A DNA stretch of 64,000 nt from Mauremys mutica (Eukaryota; Chordata; Testudines; Geoemydidae): NCBI RefSeq assembly GCF_020497125.1, contig NC_059080.1, forward strand, positions 50,037,563-50,101,562, in the 5' to 3' direction. Shown in pieces: positions 1 to 10,102 of this stretch. The notes beneath the pieces were generated by a model. That model made no database searches and was not told the origin of the DNA. It worked only from the letters and a program-made list of their open reading frames with translations. Each line of letters begins with the position of its first letter. Position 1 is the stretch's first letter. Both the position numbers and the translations under genes were made by a program.

Positions 1-65
1 GTAGAATTGCAGGGGAAAAGCAGGGAGTGGGGGTAACTATAACCCCAGTGAGGTGGAGGGCAGGC
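1..65. repeat. G-rich minisatellite-like flank
   Basis: G-rich sequence with the pattern 'gggtaactataaccccag', closely matching the G-rich repeats at 4249-4290 and 4513-4555. It suggests that the LTR element starting at 66 landed inside or beside the same minisatellite tract that resumes near 4240. Confidence 0.5.
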
Positions 66-893
66 TGTCATAAACAGTTAGTTAAGGGTTAAGGTCTCTT
101 ACCTGTACTGGGTTAACAAGCAGTACCTGATGACCACCTGACCAGAGGACCAATCAGGGACAAGATATTTTCAAATCTCTGTGGAGGGAAGCTTTTTTTC
201 TGTTCTTTGTTTTTAGAGAGTCTCTCTTGGGAGTTAAGGGAGTCCAGACATCTTAATCAAGTCCTCCCAGGTTTCTGCAGTATTGTTCTTCTATTCAGTC
301 GTCTAGTGAGTATTAGAAAGGTGAACTAGTATTTTTTTTACTTTTATTTCTGCATTGGCAGTTGTGTGTTTTGCTGAAGTAATCTCTTTATTTCTATTGC
401 TGTACTTTGCTTTTACTGAGAAAGAAAGGGGGAGGGGGAGTTCTCTCCAGTTTTATAATTTAGACTCTGTGTACTGTTCCATCTTGGTATGACAGAGATA
501 GTGTACTTTCTTTTTTTGTTCTTTTTAATAAATTCTTTTCTTTTCTTTGGACTTGGTTAATTCCTTCTCTTGTGGAGATTCAAGGGAAGGGGAGCGGGGA
601 AGAGTGAGTTCCTCCTGAGGTTGATTCACAGAGTTGAATCGGTGTGTATCTCTCCAGAGTGGCTAGGAGAGAGGGAGGGGGGAAGTGGGCTGCTTCCCTG
701 TGTGTAGAGATTCAGGGAGATTGAATCTGTGTTCCCCAGGGAAAGTTTGGGAAAACAGGCAGTGTGTCAGACACTTAGAAAACTGACTGGTGGCAGCATA
801 TCAGATCTAAACTAGGATTTTAGTTTAGGGGAGTCCATGCAGGTCCCCATCTTGTGAACCCAAAAGCTCCAAGTGGGGGAGAATCCTATGACA
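66..893 (+). repeat. 5' long terminal repeat
   Basis: An 828-bp LTR beginning TGTCATA and ending TATGACA. An AATAAA polyadenylation signal lies near 526. Only the last about 33 bases of the partner 3' LTR survive, at about 2696-2730, so the usual comparison of the two LTRs for dating is not possible here. Confidence 0.85.
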
Positions 894-911
894 TGGTGGC
901 AGTGGTGGGAT
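894..911 (+). other. Primer binding site, tRNA-Leu type
   Basis: Directly after the LTR comes TGGTGGCAGTGGTGGGAT. Its reverse complement ends in CCA and matches, by memory, the 3' end of vertebrate tRNA-Leu with about one mismatch. The position and the TGG start are what is expected of a minus-strand primer site. Confidence 0.7.
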
Positions 912-1315
912 AAATTAAGAGCCAGAGAGTCATTGAGAGCTATTCTCTTCTCCTAAAGCCGGAATGCAGGTTAGGAGAGAGAGAAACCCCGAAGGCAAAC
1001 AGACAAGGGTTTTCTAACAAGGCTTTTGTTAGAAGAGACCCCCTACTGAGAGGTACTTGGAATTGCTACAGGCACTTGCTAAACCGGTTTGTCTAGTTCT
1101 CCTGAGCCAGGAGGGGGACATTTTTTTTCTCTCTTTCTCAGTCTAAAGCACAGTTGGTAGCTGTGAACCAGCTACATCAGCATAACACCAAATGCAAATG
1201 CAAAGCTTTTGTTTCTTTCTATTCGGTCGCAAGTAGACAGGGTAGGAACTGGGAAGCAAGCAACCCAATTCCCTGACTGCAGAGGGGTGTGGCCAGCACC
1301 AGAAGGCACACAAAC

Positions 1316-2059
1316 ATGAGTAACAGTGAAACAGTTGACAAACTCGACCTGGCCAGGCTGGAGGCTGCAGAAAAAGACAAAGAACATCAGAGACGAATGG
1401 AACTATTTAATGCAGAAATGGCCAGGGAAGAAGCTGCCCACAAGAGAGAAATGGAGAAACAACAAGCCAAAGAGGCTGACCACAGGAGACAAATGGAGTT
1501 AAAAGAGAAAGAACTGGAAATCCAGAAGCAGGTTCTGGAATTAGAAAAGGCTAAGCAGAATGATCCAACCAATCCAACCCCTCTTCCACCTACTGATCAT
1601 CCTTCTCGGAAAAGATTTCCCACCTACAGGACAGGTGATGACGTTGAGGCCTTCTTAGAAAACTTTGAAAGGGCCTGCATTGGGTACAGCATCCCTGAAA
1701 ACCAGTACATGGTAGAGCTGAGGTCACAGCTCTGCGGAGACTTATCTGAGGTGGCAGCTGAAATGCCTAAGGACAAAATGAACGACTATAAACTGTTCCT
1801 AACCAAGGCCAGATACAGAATGGGCATAACCCCTGATCACGCCCGTCAGCGTTTCAGAGCCCAGAAATGGAAACCAGAGGTGTCATTTCCAAAACACGCC
1901 CACTACCTTGAAAAGCAGTACTTTTCCTGGTTATCAGGAGCCAATGTTAAATCCATGGACGAACTAAACCTCCTGATACTGATGGAGCAGTTCTTGGATG
2001 GGGTTCCTGAGGACATTACACGCTACATACAAGATGGAAAACCAAAAAAATCTCACTGA
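1316..2059 (+). pseudogene. gag-like ORF, coiled coil plus SCAN-like capsid region
   Basis: Open frame from the ATG at 1316. The first about 95 residues are a highly charged coiled coil rich in E, K, R and Q. A proline-rich hinge follows, then an alpha-helical capsid-like region of the kind from which the vertebrate SCAN domain derives. In an LTR retroelement such a protein would assemble the particle. The frame is lost in a seven-A run at 2043-2049, and the terminator at 2057-2059 is premature. The continuing gag sequence lies in another frame and carries a further stop at 2166-2168. No host function is implied. Confidence 0.75.
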
Positions 2060-2168
2060 GGCAGGGGAGATTGGAGCCAAATGGATGGCTGTGGCAGAAA
2101 ACAAGAAAGCTACTGTCAAGGGGAGCGAATCCCACAGGGTACACACCGACACTAAACCCTACCATTGA

Positions 2169-2762
2169 GGGCCAATCAAGCCCACACCTACAACCCAAGG
2201 AAAGCCGCAAACTATCTATTCTTCTACCTCACCAGTCTCCAGTAATCCACCTCAATCCACTGACCCATCAGCGGGACGATGCTTTAAATGCAATGAAGTG
2301 GGGCATATCAAAGCCAAATGCCCAAAGAACCCAAACCGAGTGCAACTCCTTGCACCTTCACACCAAAGAAACCCGGACCTAGATGTCTCTCAAATACCCT
2401 TACAACGTAGGGAAACTTTGAGAGTGGATGGAAAGGAGGTTATCGCACGGAGAGACACTGGAGCACAAGTGTCAGCTATCCACCGAGCCTTCGTGGACCC
2501 CAAATTCATCAAGCAGGAAGCCAAAGTGACAATTTACCCCTTCATGTCAAAAGCGGTTGTCTTGCCTATGGCTGAACTACCTGTCCAGTACAAAGGCTGG
2601 TCAGGAAAGTGGACTTTGGCTGTCTATGACAATTATTCTATCCCCATGCTACTGGGGGAAGACTTGGCCAACCAAGTTGAGCAGCCCAAAACAATGGCAA
2701 AAGCTCCAAGTGGGGGAGAAACCTATGACACGGGCCATAGGTGCTGGAACAATTTTTTATAG
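2169..2762 (+). pseudogene. gag zinc knuckle and retropepsin-like protease fragment
   Basis: In this frame a CCHC zinc knuckle (C-x2-C-x4-H-x4-C) sits at 2280-2321, the nucleocapsid part of gag. It is followed by an aspartic-protease-like stretch with the catalytic motif DTGA at about 2454-2465. The frame then runs into the end of the 3' LTR at about 2696, where a deletion removed the rest of pol. The upstream boundary is the in-frame stop at 2166-2168. The fragment cannot make a complete Gag-Pro product. Confidence 0.75.
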
Positions 2763-3105
2763 TGAGAGCGCTGAAAGCCATTAAGCAAAACTGTAATCCC
2801 TATAAATCAGTGGTTCTCAAACTTTTTTTTCAGACCACTTGAAAATTGCTGAGGGTCTCAGCGGACCACTTAATGATATTTCCAAATGTTTTTTGTACTA
2901 TTAGCTAACTATTGTAAAACACTTTGGATAAAAGTGCTATATTAAAAAAAACCTTAATAATTAACTTTTTTTGTTCTACAAATAAAAGCACACGACTCAT
3001 TTTAATATCAGTAGTCTTACCTTTCTAGTGCGATGGATGGGCTCTCTCTCCCCCGCCGTGGTAGCCCCTGAGTTGGGGCTGGGAAGAAGAGGTCTCTCCC
3101 TCACA

Positions 3106-3113
3106 ACAGAGCT
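3106..3113 (+). repeat. Target-site duplication of destrin retrocopy, left
   Basis: ACAGAGCT, repeated at 3847-3854 on the other side of the retrocopy. The similarity extends outward with one base inserted. Confidence 0.7.
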
Positions 3114-3846
3114 TTTTTTTTTTCCTTAGACTTGATTTATTTAGGATCATTTGTACATAACTACGTCTACTTTATTCTACAAGACAGACAGCTTCCCTAC
3201 CATTAGTGAAACCCTGGTTTAGAATGGTTGCTTTACATAATTGATATATTAAAACATGGAATGCTTGTAGAGTTGTGGCACTGTATGGCATCTACACAGG
3301 ACAGCCTTCAAAGGCTACGATTAGGGAGCCTCCTAGCTTATCGGCAATGTAAGCTCGGTTAAGGTCCTATGGCCCATTTGCTTGACATTCGTGCTTTATG
3401 CCTTGAAATTTCTTTTTGATTGCATCCTTCGAGCTCGCATAGATCATCTTACTCTTGAGAGGCGCCTGGTCGGGTGCCCACAGGACAAACATCAACTCTT
3501 CTTTTTTTGATTCCTTTGTTTCAAAGCTTGCATCGTACAAGGCGTAACGGCAATCCTTTTCAGGGAGCATCTGCACAAACAGCTTGAAAGGATCAGAAAC
3601 CGTTACGCCAATATCTCCCACCAGGATTTCTTTGCCTTCTTCCACAATAATGCACTTTTTGTCTTCACTGAGACAGAAGATAACTGCCTTCTTCCTTTTC
3701 TTGATTTCCTCTGGCGTGGAGCACTTCCGAACTTTCATGTCATAAAAGATACGGCATACTTCATCAGCCACTTGTACTCCTGATGCCATGATCTCGGCGG
3801 GGCTGGCGGGGCTCGGAGTCCAGGGAGCGGCTGCCTCACTCCACAG
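3114..3846 (-). pseudogene. DSTN: Processed pseudogene of destrin (actin depolymerising factor)
   Basis: The minus-strand frame starts with ATG at 3787-3789 and runs to TAG at 3292-3294. That is exactly 165 codons plus a stop, the length I recall for vertebrate destrin, with near-identical sequence (it begins [20 protein letters not shown]). Destrin severs and depolymerises actin filaments in the cytoplasm. There is one in-frame nonsense codon, TAG at 3367-3369, about 19 codons before the normal end, and no frameshift. There are no introns. A 3' UTR, an AATAAA signal and a poly-A tract (poly-T at 3114-3123 on +) follow, and 8-bp direct repeats flank the whole. These are the marks of LINE-driven retrocopying. 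The copy sits inside a hAT element and there is no sign of a promoter. Confidence 0.93.
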
Positions 3847-4160
3847 ACAGAGCTGAGACTGGAAAGGAGGGCTCTCTCTCCCAGGCAGCTGCAGCCCTGG
3901 AGCTGGGAAAAATCGCCTCTTTCTTTGGCCAACACAGCCCTGCACGTCCCAAATCCCACCCCCCTTTTTCACCCCACTGCCTCCTCCCACCTACACCCTA
4001 TTCCCCCCCCCCCGCCTCACCTTACATGTGTCTTCTCCAGGGTGGGTCCAGGCACCTATTTAGTGTAATCATACTTGCGGGGCTCCACTAATTAGGTGTG
4101 TGGCCACCCAGGCACGCCCCTTAGAGGGAACTATCCACAGACCACTCTTGAGAACCACTG

Positions 4161-4305
4161 TTGTAAACGATGGAAACCACTTAAAACCAGGTGGTGCTGC
4201 CGTACCCCTCCCCAGAACCCTTAGTCCCAACACCTATGAGGTAGGTAGGGGGTGGGGGTCGCTATAGCCCCAGAGGAACCGGGGGGCCGGCAAGCAGGCG
4301 GAGGA
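4161..4305. repeat. Continuation of dispersed repeat split by the hAT
   Basis: The sequence from 4169 ('gatggaaaccac') appears to continue the unit that was interrupted at 2808. From 4249 it becomes G-rich. No gene is seen. Confidence 0.4.
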
Positions 4306-4480
4306 GAGGTAGCTAGAGCCCCAGGGGGGTGGGGGGGAGGCAGAGGAGGAGAGGTAGCTAGAGCCCCAGGGGGGTGGGGGGGAGGCAGAGGAGAAGAGGT
4401 AGCTAGAGCCCCAGGGCGGGGGGGGGGCGGAGGAGGGGAGGTAGCTAGAGCCCCGGGACGGGGGGGGGGAGCCGGGGGGG
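4306..4480. repeat. 45-bp G-rich minisatellite, about four units
   Basis: Unit starts ('gaggtagctagagcc') are at 4306, 4351, 4396 and 4438, giving spacings of 45, 45 and 42 bases. Long G runs make G-quadruplex formation plausible. A direct repeat ('gctatagccccagaggaacc') flanks the array at about 4261 and 4531. Long proline- and glycine-rich open frames on both strands are a by-product of base composition. Confidence 0.85.
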
Positions 4481-4559
4481 GGGAGCCAGGGCTATAACTA
4501 CCAGGGGGGTAGGGGGTGGGGGTAGCTATAGCCCCAGAGGAACCGGGGGGGGGCCCGGT

Positions 4560-5310
4560 TATAGCCCCAGGGCGGGGAGTAGCCAGCGCCTGGGCAGTCC
4601 CCGGCACTGCCGCCACCGCCTCCAGACAGACAGCGGCCTGGCTACAGGCGGGCCTGGGGATCCACATACCCTAACCTCGGCGTAGACGTCGGCGGCCAAT
4701 AAGCATCCCGGGCCTCTCGGGTACCATGACAACTAGCCCGCGCCCCTCCCGCAACAGGACCGGCTGTAGGGCCCTAGCGGGGCTGCCCAACACGTTGCCT
4801 GAACCATAGAAAATGAAACCGCGGCTCGCGCTCGGCGGTGGGGCTTAGAGCCTGTTCCTTCGAAATCAGGCAGGCGCGGCGGTCGCTTCAGCGGGGGCCT
4901 GGCGCTGTGCGGGGGACAGTGCGAGGCGGAGGCGGGCGCGGCGGTGAGCGAGGTGTGGGAACTGCCCCCCCCGCCCCCGAGCCCCGCGCTATGTCCCGCC
5001 CGCCCGGGCGGGGACCAGGACCCAGCGCCTGCAGTCGTGTGGCGGTCCGGCTGCGTGCGGGACCGGAGCGCAGACTCGTGCGGAGGGTGGCGGCGCCTTG
5101 CCCGTGTGTCTGCGGGCCCTGTTCCCCCGTCACTTCTCAGAGCCTGAGCTCGGTGCGGGGCCCAGTCCCCTGCCCCTGGCCTGGGTTGGCATGGCGGCGG
5201 GGCGGCCGCAGCGCTGACGGGGGCGGAGGGACAAACTCAGAAGCCCCCCAAGGTGTCTGTGATGTCTGTGTACATCAAGTGAGTTGGGAGGGAGTGGGGC
5301 CTCAGCCAAC
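4560..5310. promoter_or_regulatory. CpG island, probable PIGX promoter and first exon
   Basis: Dense CpG and G+C-rich sequence is confined to this interval, about 2.5 kb before the first recognised PIGX exon. In other vertebrates PIGX and CEP19 are head to head, so the island may drive both; no CEP19 coding sequence is in the window. A donor at 5252-5253 (CCAAG|GTGTCT) would leave the phase needed by the next PIGX exon. A second donor-like site is at 5279 (ATCAA|GTGAGT). Neither open frame before them shows a convincing signal peptide, and the ATG at 5191 meets a stop after eight codons. The first coding exon therefore stays unassigned. Confidence 0.6.
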
Positions 5311-5545
5311 ATGAGGTACCAGGTCCCCAAACTTATCTCCACAGACCTGGTGGCTGGGCCAAATCGGGTGTTCTTGGACCCTTTAAGCTTACTTGGTCCC
5401 CACACATGGGCAGGCCTTCTGGCACCCATGCCTGGGAAAGATGGGAACCCTGAGACACATACGGGGGCCCTACCAGTACTCATGTATCTGTGATCCCGAC
5501 AGTGACCCTGAGGCATGCGTGCACCCCACACACACACAAGTATGA

Positions 5546-5797
5546 GGGTATGTGTACACTGCAAAAATAAGGTAGGTGCTACGCTAGCTCTGGTGAACGT
5601 ACCACTGAAGACACTGGGCCTTGGGTTAGCAGCTCAAATCAAAGCCTGTAGCAGAGCTCAGGGTTGAACTCAAGCTATTAACCCATGTTAAAAACTGAGT
5701 TGACATGTCTTTGCTGCAATTTTAATCTAATCAACTAATCCAGGTTAGCTAACCGTGTTAAGAGCACACCATTTTTTGTGTATGTGGTGTACACATG
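5546..5797. mobile_element. Short palindromic MITE
   Basis: The ends are imperfect inverted copies: 'ggtatgtgtacactgcaaaa' at the left and the complement of 'gtgtatgtggtgtacacatg' at the right. There is no coding content. The family is unassigned. Confidence 0.5.
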
Positions 5798-5854
5798 TTT
5801 TCTGTCTCTACTGTTATCCCTGTATCATAGCCTGTGTATCAGTGAACTTGACAG

Positions 5855-6117
5855 AGACACATCTACACTGCAGCTGGAAGGGGTGTGCTAGTTCTGATTG
5901 AGCTAGTACACTAGAAATACTAGTGTGCATGGTGTAATGGGCGATGGCTTTGGCTAGCCACGCAAGTACAGTCCGAAATACTAAATTCATACTTAGATGG
6001 GTAGCCCGAGCCACCACCATGACCACATTGCTATTTTCAGAGTAGCAGTCAGAGCTAGCATGCGTACATCTATCTACCTGAGCCCCAAATGCCTCCCAGC
6101 TGCAGTGTAGATGTGCC
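5855..6117. mobile_element. MITE with about 24-bp inverted ends
   Basis: 'acacatctacactgcagctgg' at the left is matched in inverse by 'ccagctgcagtgtagatgtg' at 6096-6115. The interior is itself partly palindromic around 'tagctcgag'-like words. It is noncoding. Confidence 0.7.
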
Positions 6118-7836
6118 CACACACAGGTCTTGATGCTAACACAGATACCAACACAGACATTGATTCCAGCCCGCATGGACAGATAAAGACAAGAACACTG
6201 ACAGGCTTTGTGACATGGGAAGTGTCACATGTGGTGTGCATAATTATTATGATACAGACACAGGGTTTTTGAAGACCTGATTTGAATTGAAAATCTGTTG
6301 ATGAAATATCCCGTGTTCATAGCAGCTGTGATATTTTGCAGTTGGATTTGGAAATGCAGTGGCAGTGGATGGAGAGAGTGTTTCTTTGGAGAAGTATTCT
6401 CATCTTTAGAGTATCCTTGCTTGTTTGCACAGCAGGAAATTTGTGTAAGTTAAACAAATTAAAATATTTAAGCTTTCACTTAGCAAGCTGCCAAATAAAC
6501 TTTCTAAGCAACTGATAATTGAAACTGCTAAGAGATAATGTGTGAGTTCTTTGCATACTATGAAATGAGAAGGGATGTGAAATATGTGTGGGAGAGGTTA
6601 TTAAACTTTTCATTGTAGAATATCCATAAATTGCTGAGATTAGTTTCAAGTAATACTGTGCTAATCAAACATTTTATTTCAGTGACGAACACACGTGGGA
6701 CCAAAATAATTGTTGGTGTAAACAGGTGCAACTTCATTACAGTTGTTGGAGTTACTCCTGCTTGTATTAGCAGTTAATTTGATCTATAGTTTGATAAACA
6801 ATGTGGAAATACATAGATGCTTGTGGTTTTACTACCTAATCATAGAATGCTGTTTATGTATTGTGCAGTATTGAAAGAAAAGATAAAATTTCTAAGATTA
6901 TAGCTTTTGAAGGTAACACAAAACAAACCCACTGTGTATTTGCGGTTTTTTAATTTTACATTGGAATAAAGCCTCCAAAATGCTAAATCATCTGAAAATG
7001 AAGCAATACTTTTCTGTTCGTAAATATTCATTTTTTTCTGGTGTTCTGAACATTTCCCACCCTTCTCACTGAAAAGTTTTGTGGGTTTTATGAAACAACA
7101 TCAGTCATAATAAATTTTTGTTAGGAATGTTTGAAATGGTAGTATAACCAAAAGCAATATGTCATATATGCATGGTTCCTTGAATCTTTTTCTGTGCTCA
7201 CTTCTGCAAGTGATTACAGAAATCAAGACAAGATTAAATCAATTTAACTTTTCTGGACCTCAGAATAGTATTGTCTTGTGCCAGGAGCAAATGTATTTTG
7301 CTCAGTTAAAAACTGACTCAGTGTGGGACCAGGTATCAAATGTCATTAGATGATTAGAATTAACTAGATTTATGTACACAGAAATATTGTAATTAGTCAA
7401 GTGCTTTTATATTTTTTGATTGCTTACAGTGTATTCAGCTGTCCTTGCCACAACTGCTTAGTCTAGGCTGGAAACATCTGGAAGCCCTCGGTGGTGACAT
7501 TAAGTAACAAAATCTGTGTTTAGTTAGGACCCAGTCCTGCAAACACTTACACACAAGCACATATTTGTTTGTAGGTCTGGGTTTTAAGTCTGAGAGCAGG
7601 AGAGCCAAAGAAAATGACAGGGTTCTGGCTGTGGCTGGTGACTTAAAATCCCCTTTATACTGACCACAACTGAGGCCTGTCTCTTCTTTGCCATCACTGA
7701 TTCTACAATCGCTTCTTCCAGACGGGTAGTAAATTCAGAATTTGCTGTAGCTTGTTAAAGTAGCTCATCATTGTTAGTCCTAACAATGTAGGCAATGCTA
7801 TAAACACTGTAAAAGTTTATTTTGTGGTGTTTTCAG

Positions 7837-7900
7837 CTGCACAGGCCACTTGTCCTGATATCACTGTGACTCAACAGCTTCTGAAAGAGGGATTTCACAG
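7837..7900 (+). CDS. PIGX: PIGX coding exon (second exon)
   Basis: Acceptor TTTTCAG ends at 7836 and donor GTGAGT starts at 7901. The exon enters in phase 1 and encodes 20 whole codons ending LLKEGFH, with the next codon (R) split across the intron. This is the start of the lumenal domain of PIG-X. In mammals the matching segment reads very similarly before the conserved FHRDLL block. The exon joins without frame error to the next one at 8444. Residues before it, including the signal peptide, must come from an upstream exon that I could not identify. Confidence 0.88.
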
Positions 7901-7949
7901 GTGAGTTGATGACAGCCATGTACTCGAGCAATGCATCAGTTACTAGTGT

Positions 7950-8092
7950 GCCACTTAGGGCCTCTGTTCTGCAAACATGCATGTACTTAACTGTATGCAC
8001 GTGAGTAGCTCCTTTGAACTCATGCATAATTGAACAAATGCACTGCACTGTATTCAGTGGGATTACTCATGAGTAAAGGTAAGCATATATGT
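7950..8092. repeat. Dispersed palindromic repeat in PIGX intron
   Basis: Contains 'tgcaaacatgcatgtactta' and, later, 'tgggattactcatgagtaaa', words I associate with a common amniote fold-back repeat. It is noncoding and its edges are uncertain. Confidence 0.35.
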
Positions 8093-8443
8093 TGGTGTTG
8101 GCAGGATGAGTGCTTAAATATTTAGTGGCCACCAATCAGTTATATCATGGCAAGAACATGAAGCCAACACGAAAATGTATTTCTGAGTACTTTTAGTAAT
8201 ACTGGTTCATAAGTGGGGAATTAACAAAAAAAAGACATGTTGGTTATCATGGATATGGAAATACAATAAAATATTGTGTTTCCTAAAAGGAAAAGGTCAG
8301 ATTCTAGATAGATAAATGTTGTTGTCTATATTCTCAGAACATACTACAAATATTAAAGAGCCACATCTAATATTTGAGATGAACTGTTTAAATTTTTGTG
8401 CAGTTATTTGAAATTTGTGCTAACATTTTCTTTTATTTTTAAG

Positions 8444-8585
8444 AGACTTGCTAACAAAGGTAGAACTTGGTGCAGGGGATGAAGCCATAGGAAGCTGTAC
8501 TGTGGCAATTAAAGAACACCTACCAACAGGACTATATGTGGATCCCTATGAGTTGGCATCATTGCAACAGCACAACCTAACTGAG
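8444..8585 (+). CDS. PIGX: PIGX coding exon (third exon)
   Basis: Acceptor TTTTAAG ends at 8443 and donor GTACGA starts at 8586. The 142 bases complete the split arginine codon and encode 47 further residues. These include GLYVDPYELASL, a nearly invariant block of PIG-X. PIG-X is an ER type I membrane protein that binds and stabilises PIG-M, the enzyme adding the first mannose to the GPI-anchor precursor. The exon ends in phase 0 after LTE. It is preceded by a 543-bp intron and followed by one of 1303 bp. Confidence 0.95.
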
Positions 8586-9300
8586 GTACGATGTTCAAGT
8601 GGTCATGTTGATTTGTTTGGAAGTGGTTCAAACAAGAAAAAACATATAATAATTTGAATATTTGTGAGTAAATATCCAGTGTCTAAAGTTTGAAACATTA
8701 GCGTGAAGATGAACTTTCACCTGCCATTCTGATGTGACCCTTCCCTCTCATGACAAAGCTTTCTACTATGTAGGGGCACAGTCATGGATGGTTAACTAGA
8801 ATGAAGGGAAAACAACTTGCATTAGATTGAAGTAACTGTCCAGGAGTTGTTAGGGAAGATGATCCTGAGGCTCTGAGGAACTCCCCCAGAAGATGTGGTT
8901 ATAGTACAGTTGGAAGACATGTAGGGTACTTCTATAGGATTCTCTTACTAGTTATACAGGTAGTGTGTTTTTCAGAATATTGGGTATGAATATATTGGCT
9001 CTCATGAGCAATATAGACTTGTCCAGAGTGCAGGGGAGGGTGGTGGTATTTTGGTTTATGCTGACACCAGTGACCTGGGGAACTGTAGAAAAGAGGCCTG
9101 GAAGCTAAATTTATCCATTTAGTTTAGAAAAAGTTGATGGGGCTCTACTAAAGCACTTCTTCAAAATGCTCCAGGTTCTTCATGCAAGACCTCCTGGGAA
9201 ATAAGAAATTTCAGCAAATGCATGAGAAGTAGTTGTTAGAGCACTTTGGGATCCTTGGGAATGAAAGTCATTTTGTGAGGAAGGATGGTGTTGTGTTTAA
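8586..9300. other. PIGX intron sequence, nothing recognised
   Basis: Intron between the third and fourth PIGX exons. It is A+T-rich, and I see no gene, inverted repeat or recognisable element before the SINE that begins near 9310. Confidence 0.6.
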
Positions 9301-9309
9301 GGTGCTATA

Positions 9310-9500
9310 CTGAGACTTGTTTCAGGTTCCTGACTCTGCCACAAACAATCTGTGTGACCTCAGACAAGTCCCTTAATCTATATGCCTCAGTTCTTCCTCT
9401 GTAAAGTGGAGATAATAATCTCTTTATCCCATCCTTTGTCTATCTTGTCTATTTAGGTTGTAAGACCTGTCTCTTACTATGTGTAGATATGGTGCCGAAC
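9310..9500 (+). mobile_element. MIR-type SINE, old and diverged
   Basis: Carries the CORE/MIR signature: 'ctgtgtgacctcagacaagt' then 'cttaatctatatgcctcagt' and 'tgtaaagtggagataataat'. It lies in PIGX intron 3. Confidence 0.75.
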
Positions 9501-9888
9501 ACAATGGGACTCCAAACTCTGTTGAAGCCTTTAGGCAGTACTGTAATACAATTTAAAATATTGGCCCAAATGTAGTCCTCATGTAACTACTGTAACGCCA
9601 CTGAAGTCAGTAGCATAACAGCAATGGGCACTATATGATTAGAACAGACACAGAATGAACATGGCTTATTTATTTTAATCATCCTGAGGAAAAAGATCTC
9701 TAATCTGGGAATTAAACTGTTGTCTCCCTCATGACATTGTAGTAGGTTACCTTAATAGGTTGACTATTTTAGTCATTTTAATCCTGCATTCCCTGTATAA
9801 CAATATCAGTGTGCTTTTCATGACATTTATCAATGTGCTTTTCCTGATATTCAGTCATCTGTATTCACTGTGTCTTTGTTTTCCACAG

Positions 9889-10102
9889 GCTCTGATGATT
9901 CCAGATATTGTTGATGTGGAATCTCCTGAATACTTAGCCACAGACCTTGCCATTGTTGTTTACATGAAACCTGACCCTCAGTGTGCTAGCTGTTTTAAAG
10001 CCATGTTGCCTGTGCACTGCCGGTATCACCGGCCAACAGAGGATGACGGGGAAGCACTTACTCTTCTGAAGAGTCCAGAAATATTGATTCATTGCCATAA
10101 AA
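9889..10102 (+). CDS. PIGX: PIGX coding exon (fourth exon)
   Basis: Acceptor TTCCACAG ends at 9888 and donor GTAAGA starts at 10103. It has 214 bases, that is 71 codons plus one base. The frame contains the lumenal core of the PIG-X/Pbn1 family, with the cysteine pair in CASCF and the hallmark PVHCRYHRP. The base left over joins the first two bases at 11487 to make a serine codon. A 1384-bp intron follows. Sequence and phase are as expected of a functional gene. Confidence 0.95.

Larger units (their letters stand above)
66..2730 (+). mobile_element. Deleted Ty3/gypsy-like LTR retroelement
   Basis: The 5' LTR spans 66-893 and has perfect 7-bp terminal inverted repeats, TGTCATA and TATGACA. 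The last 30-odd bases of the LTR recur at about 2696-2730, ending again in TATGACA, so 2730 is the end of the element. Flanks caggc (61-65) and cgggc (2731-2735) form a 5-bp target duplication with one mismatch. The interior keeps gag and part of the protease, then jumps directly to the 3' LTR end. Reverse transcriptase, RNase H, integrase and nearly all of the 3' LTR are deleted. The SCAN-like gag suggests the Gmr1-like branch of Ty3/gypsy; that assignment is inference. Confidence 0.85.
2808..4160. mobile_element. hAT (Charlie-like) non-autonomous element
   Basis: Terminal inverted repeats CAGTGGTTCTCAA and TTGAGAACCACTG lie at the two ends. Flanks ctataaat (2800-2807) and ttgtaaac (4161-4168) are a diverged 8-bp duplication in which all three differences are transitions, the size typical of hAT. 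No transposase is present. The element is about 600 bp once the destrin retrocopy inside it is removed. Confidence 0.8.

Noticed and set aside
3292..3789. A functional intron-less destrin gene
   Set aside because: There is a nonsense codon at 3367-3369, and the poly-A tract and target duplication mark a retrocopy.
4221..4667. Proline/glycine-rich ORFs on both strands
   Set aside because: They are produced by the 45-bp G-rich minisatellite and its flanks; there are no start context, domain or splice signals.
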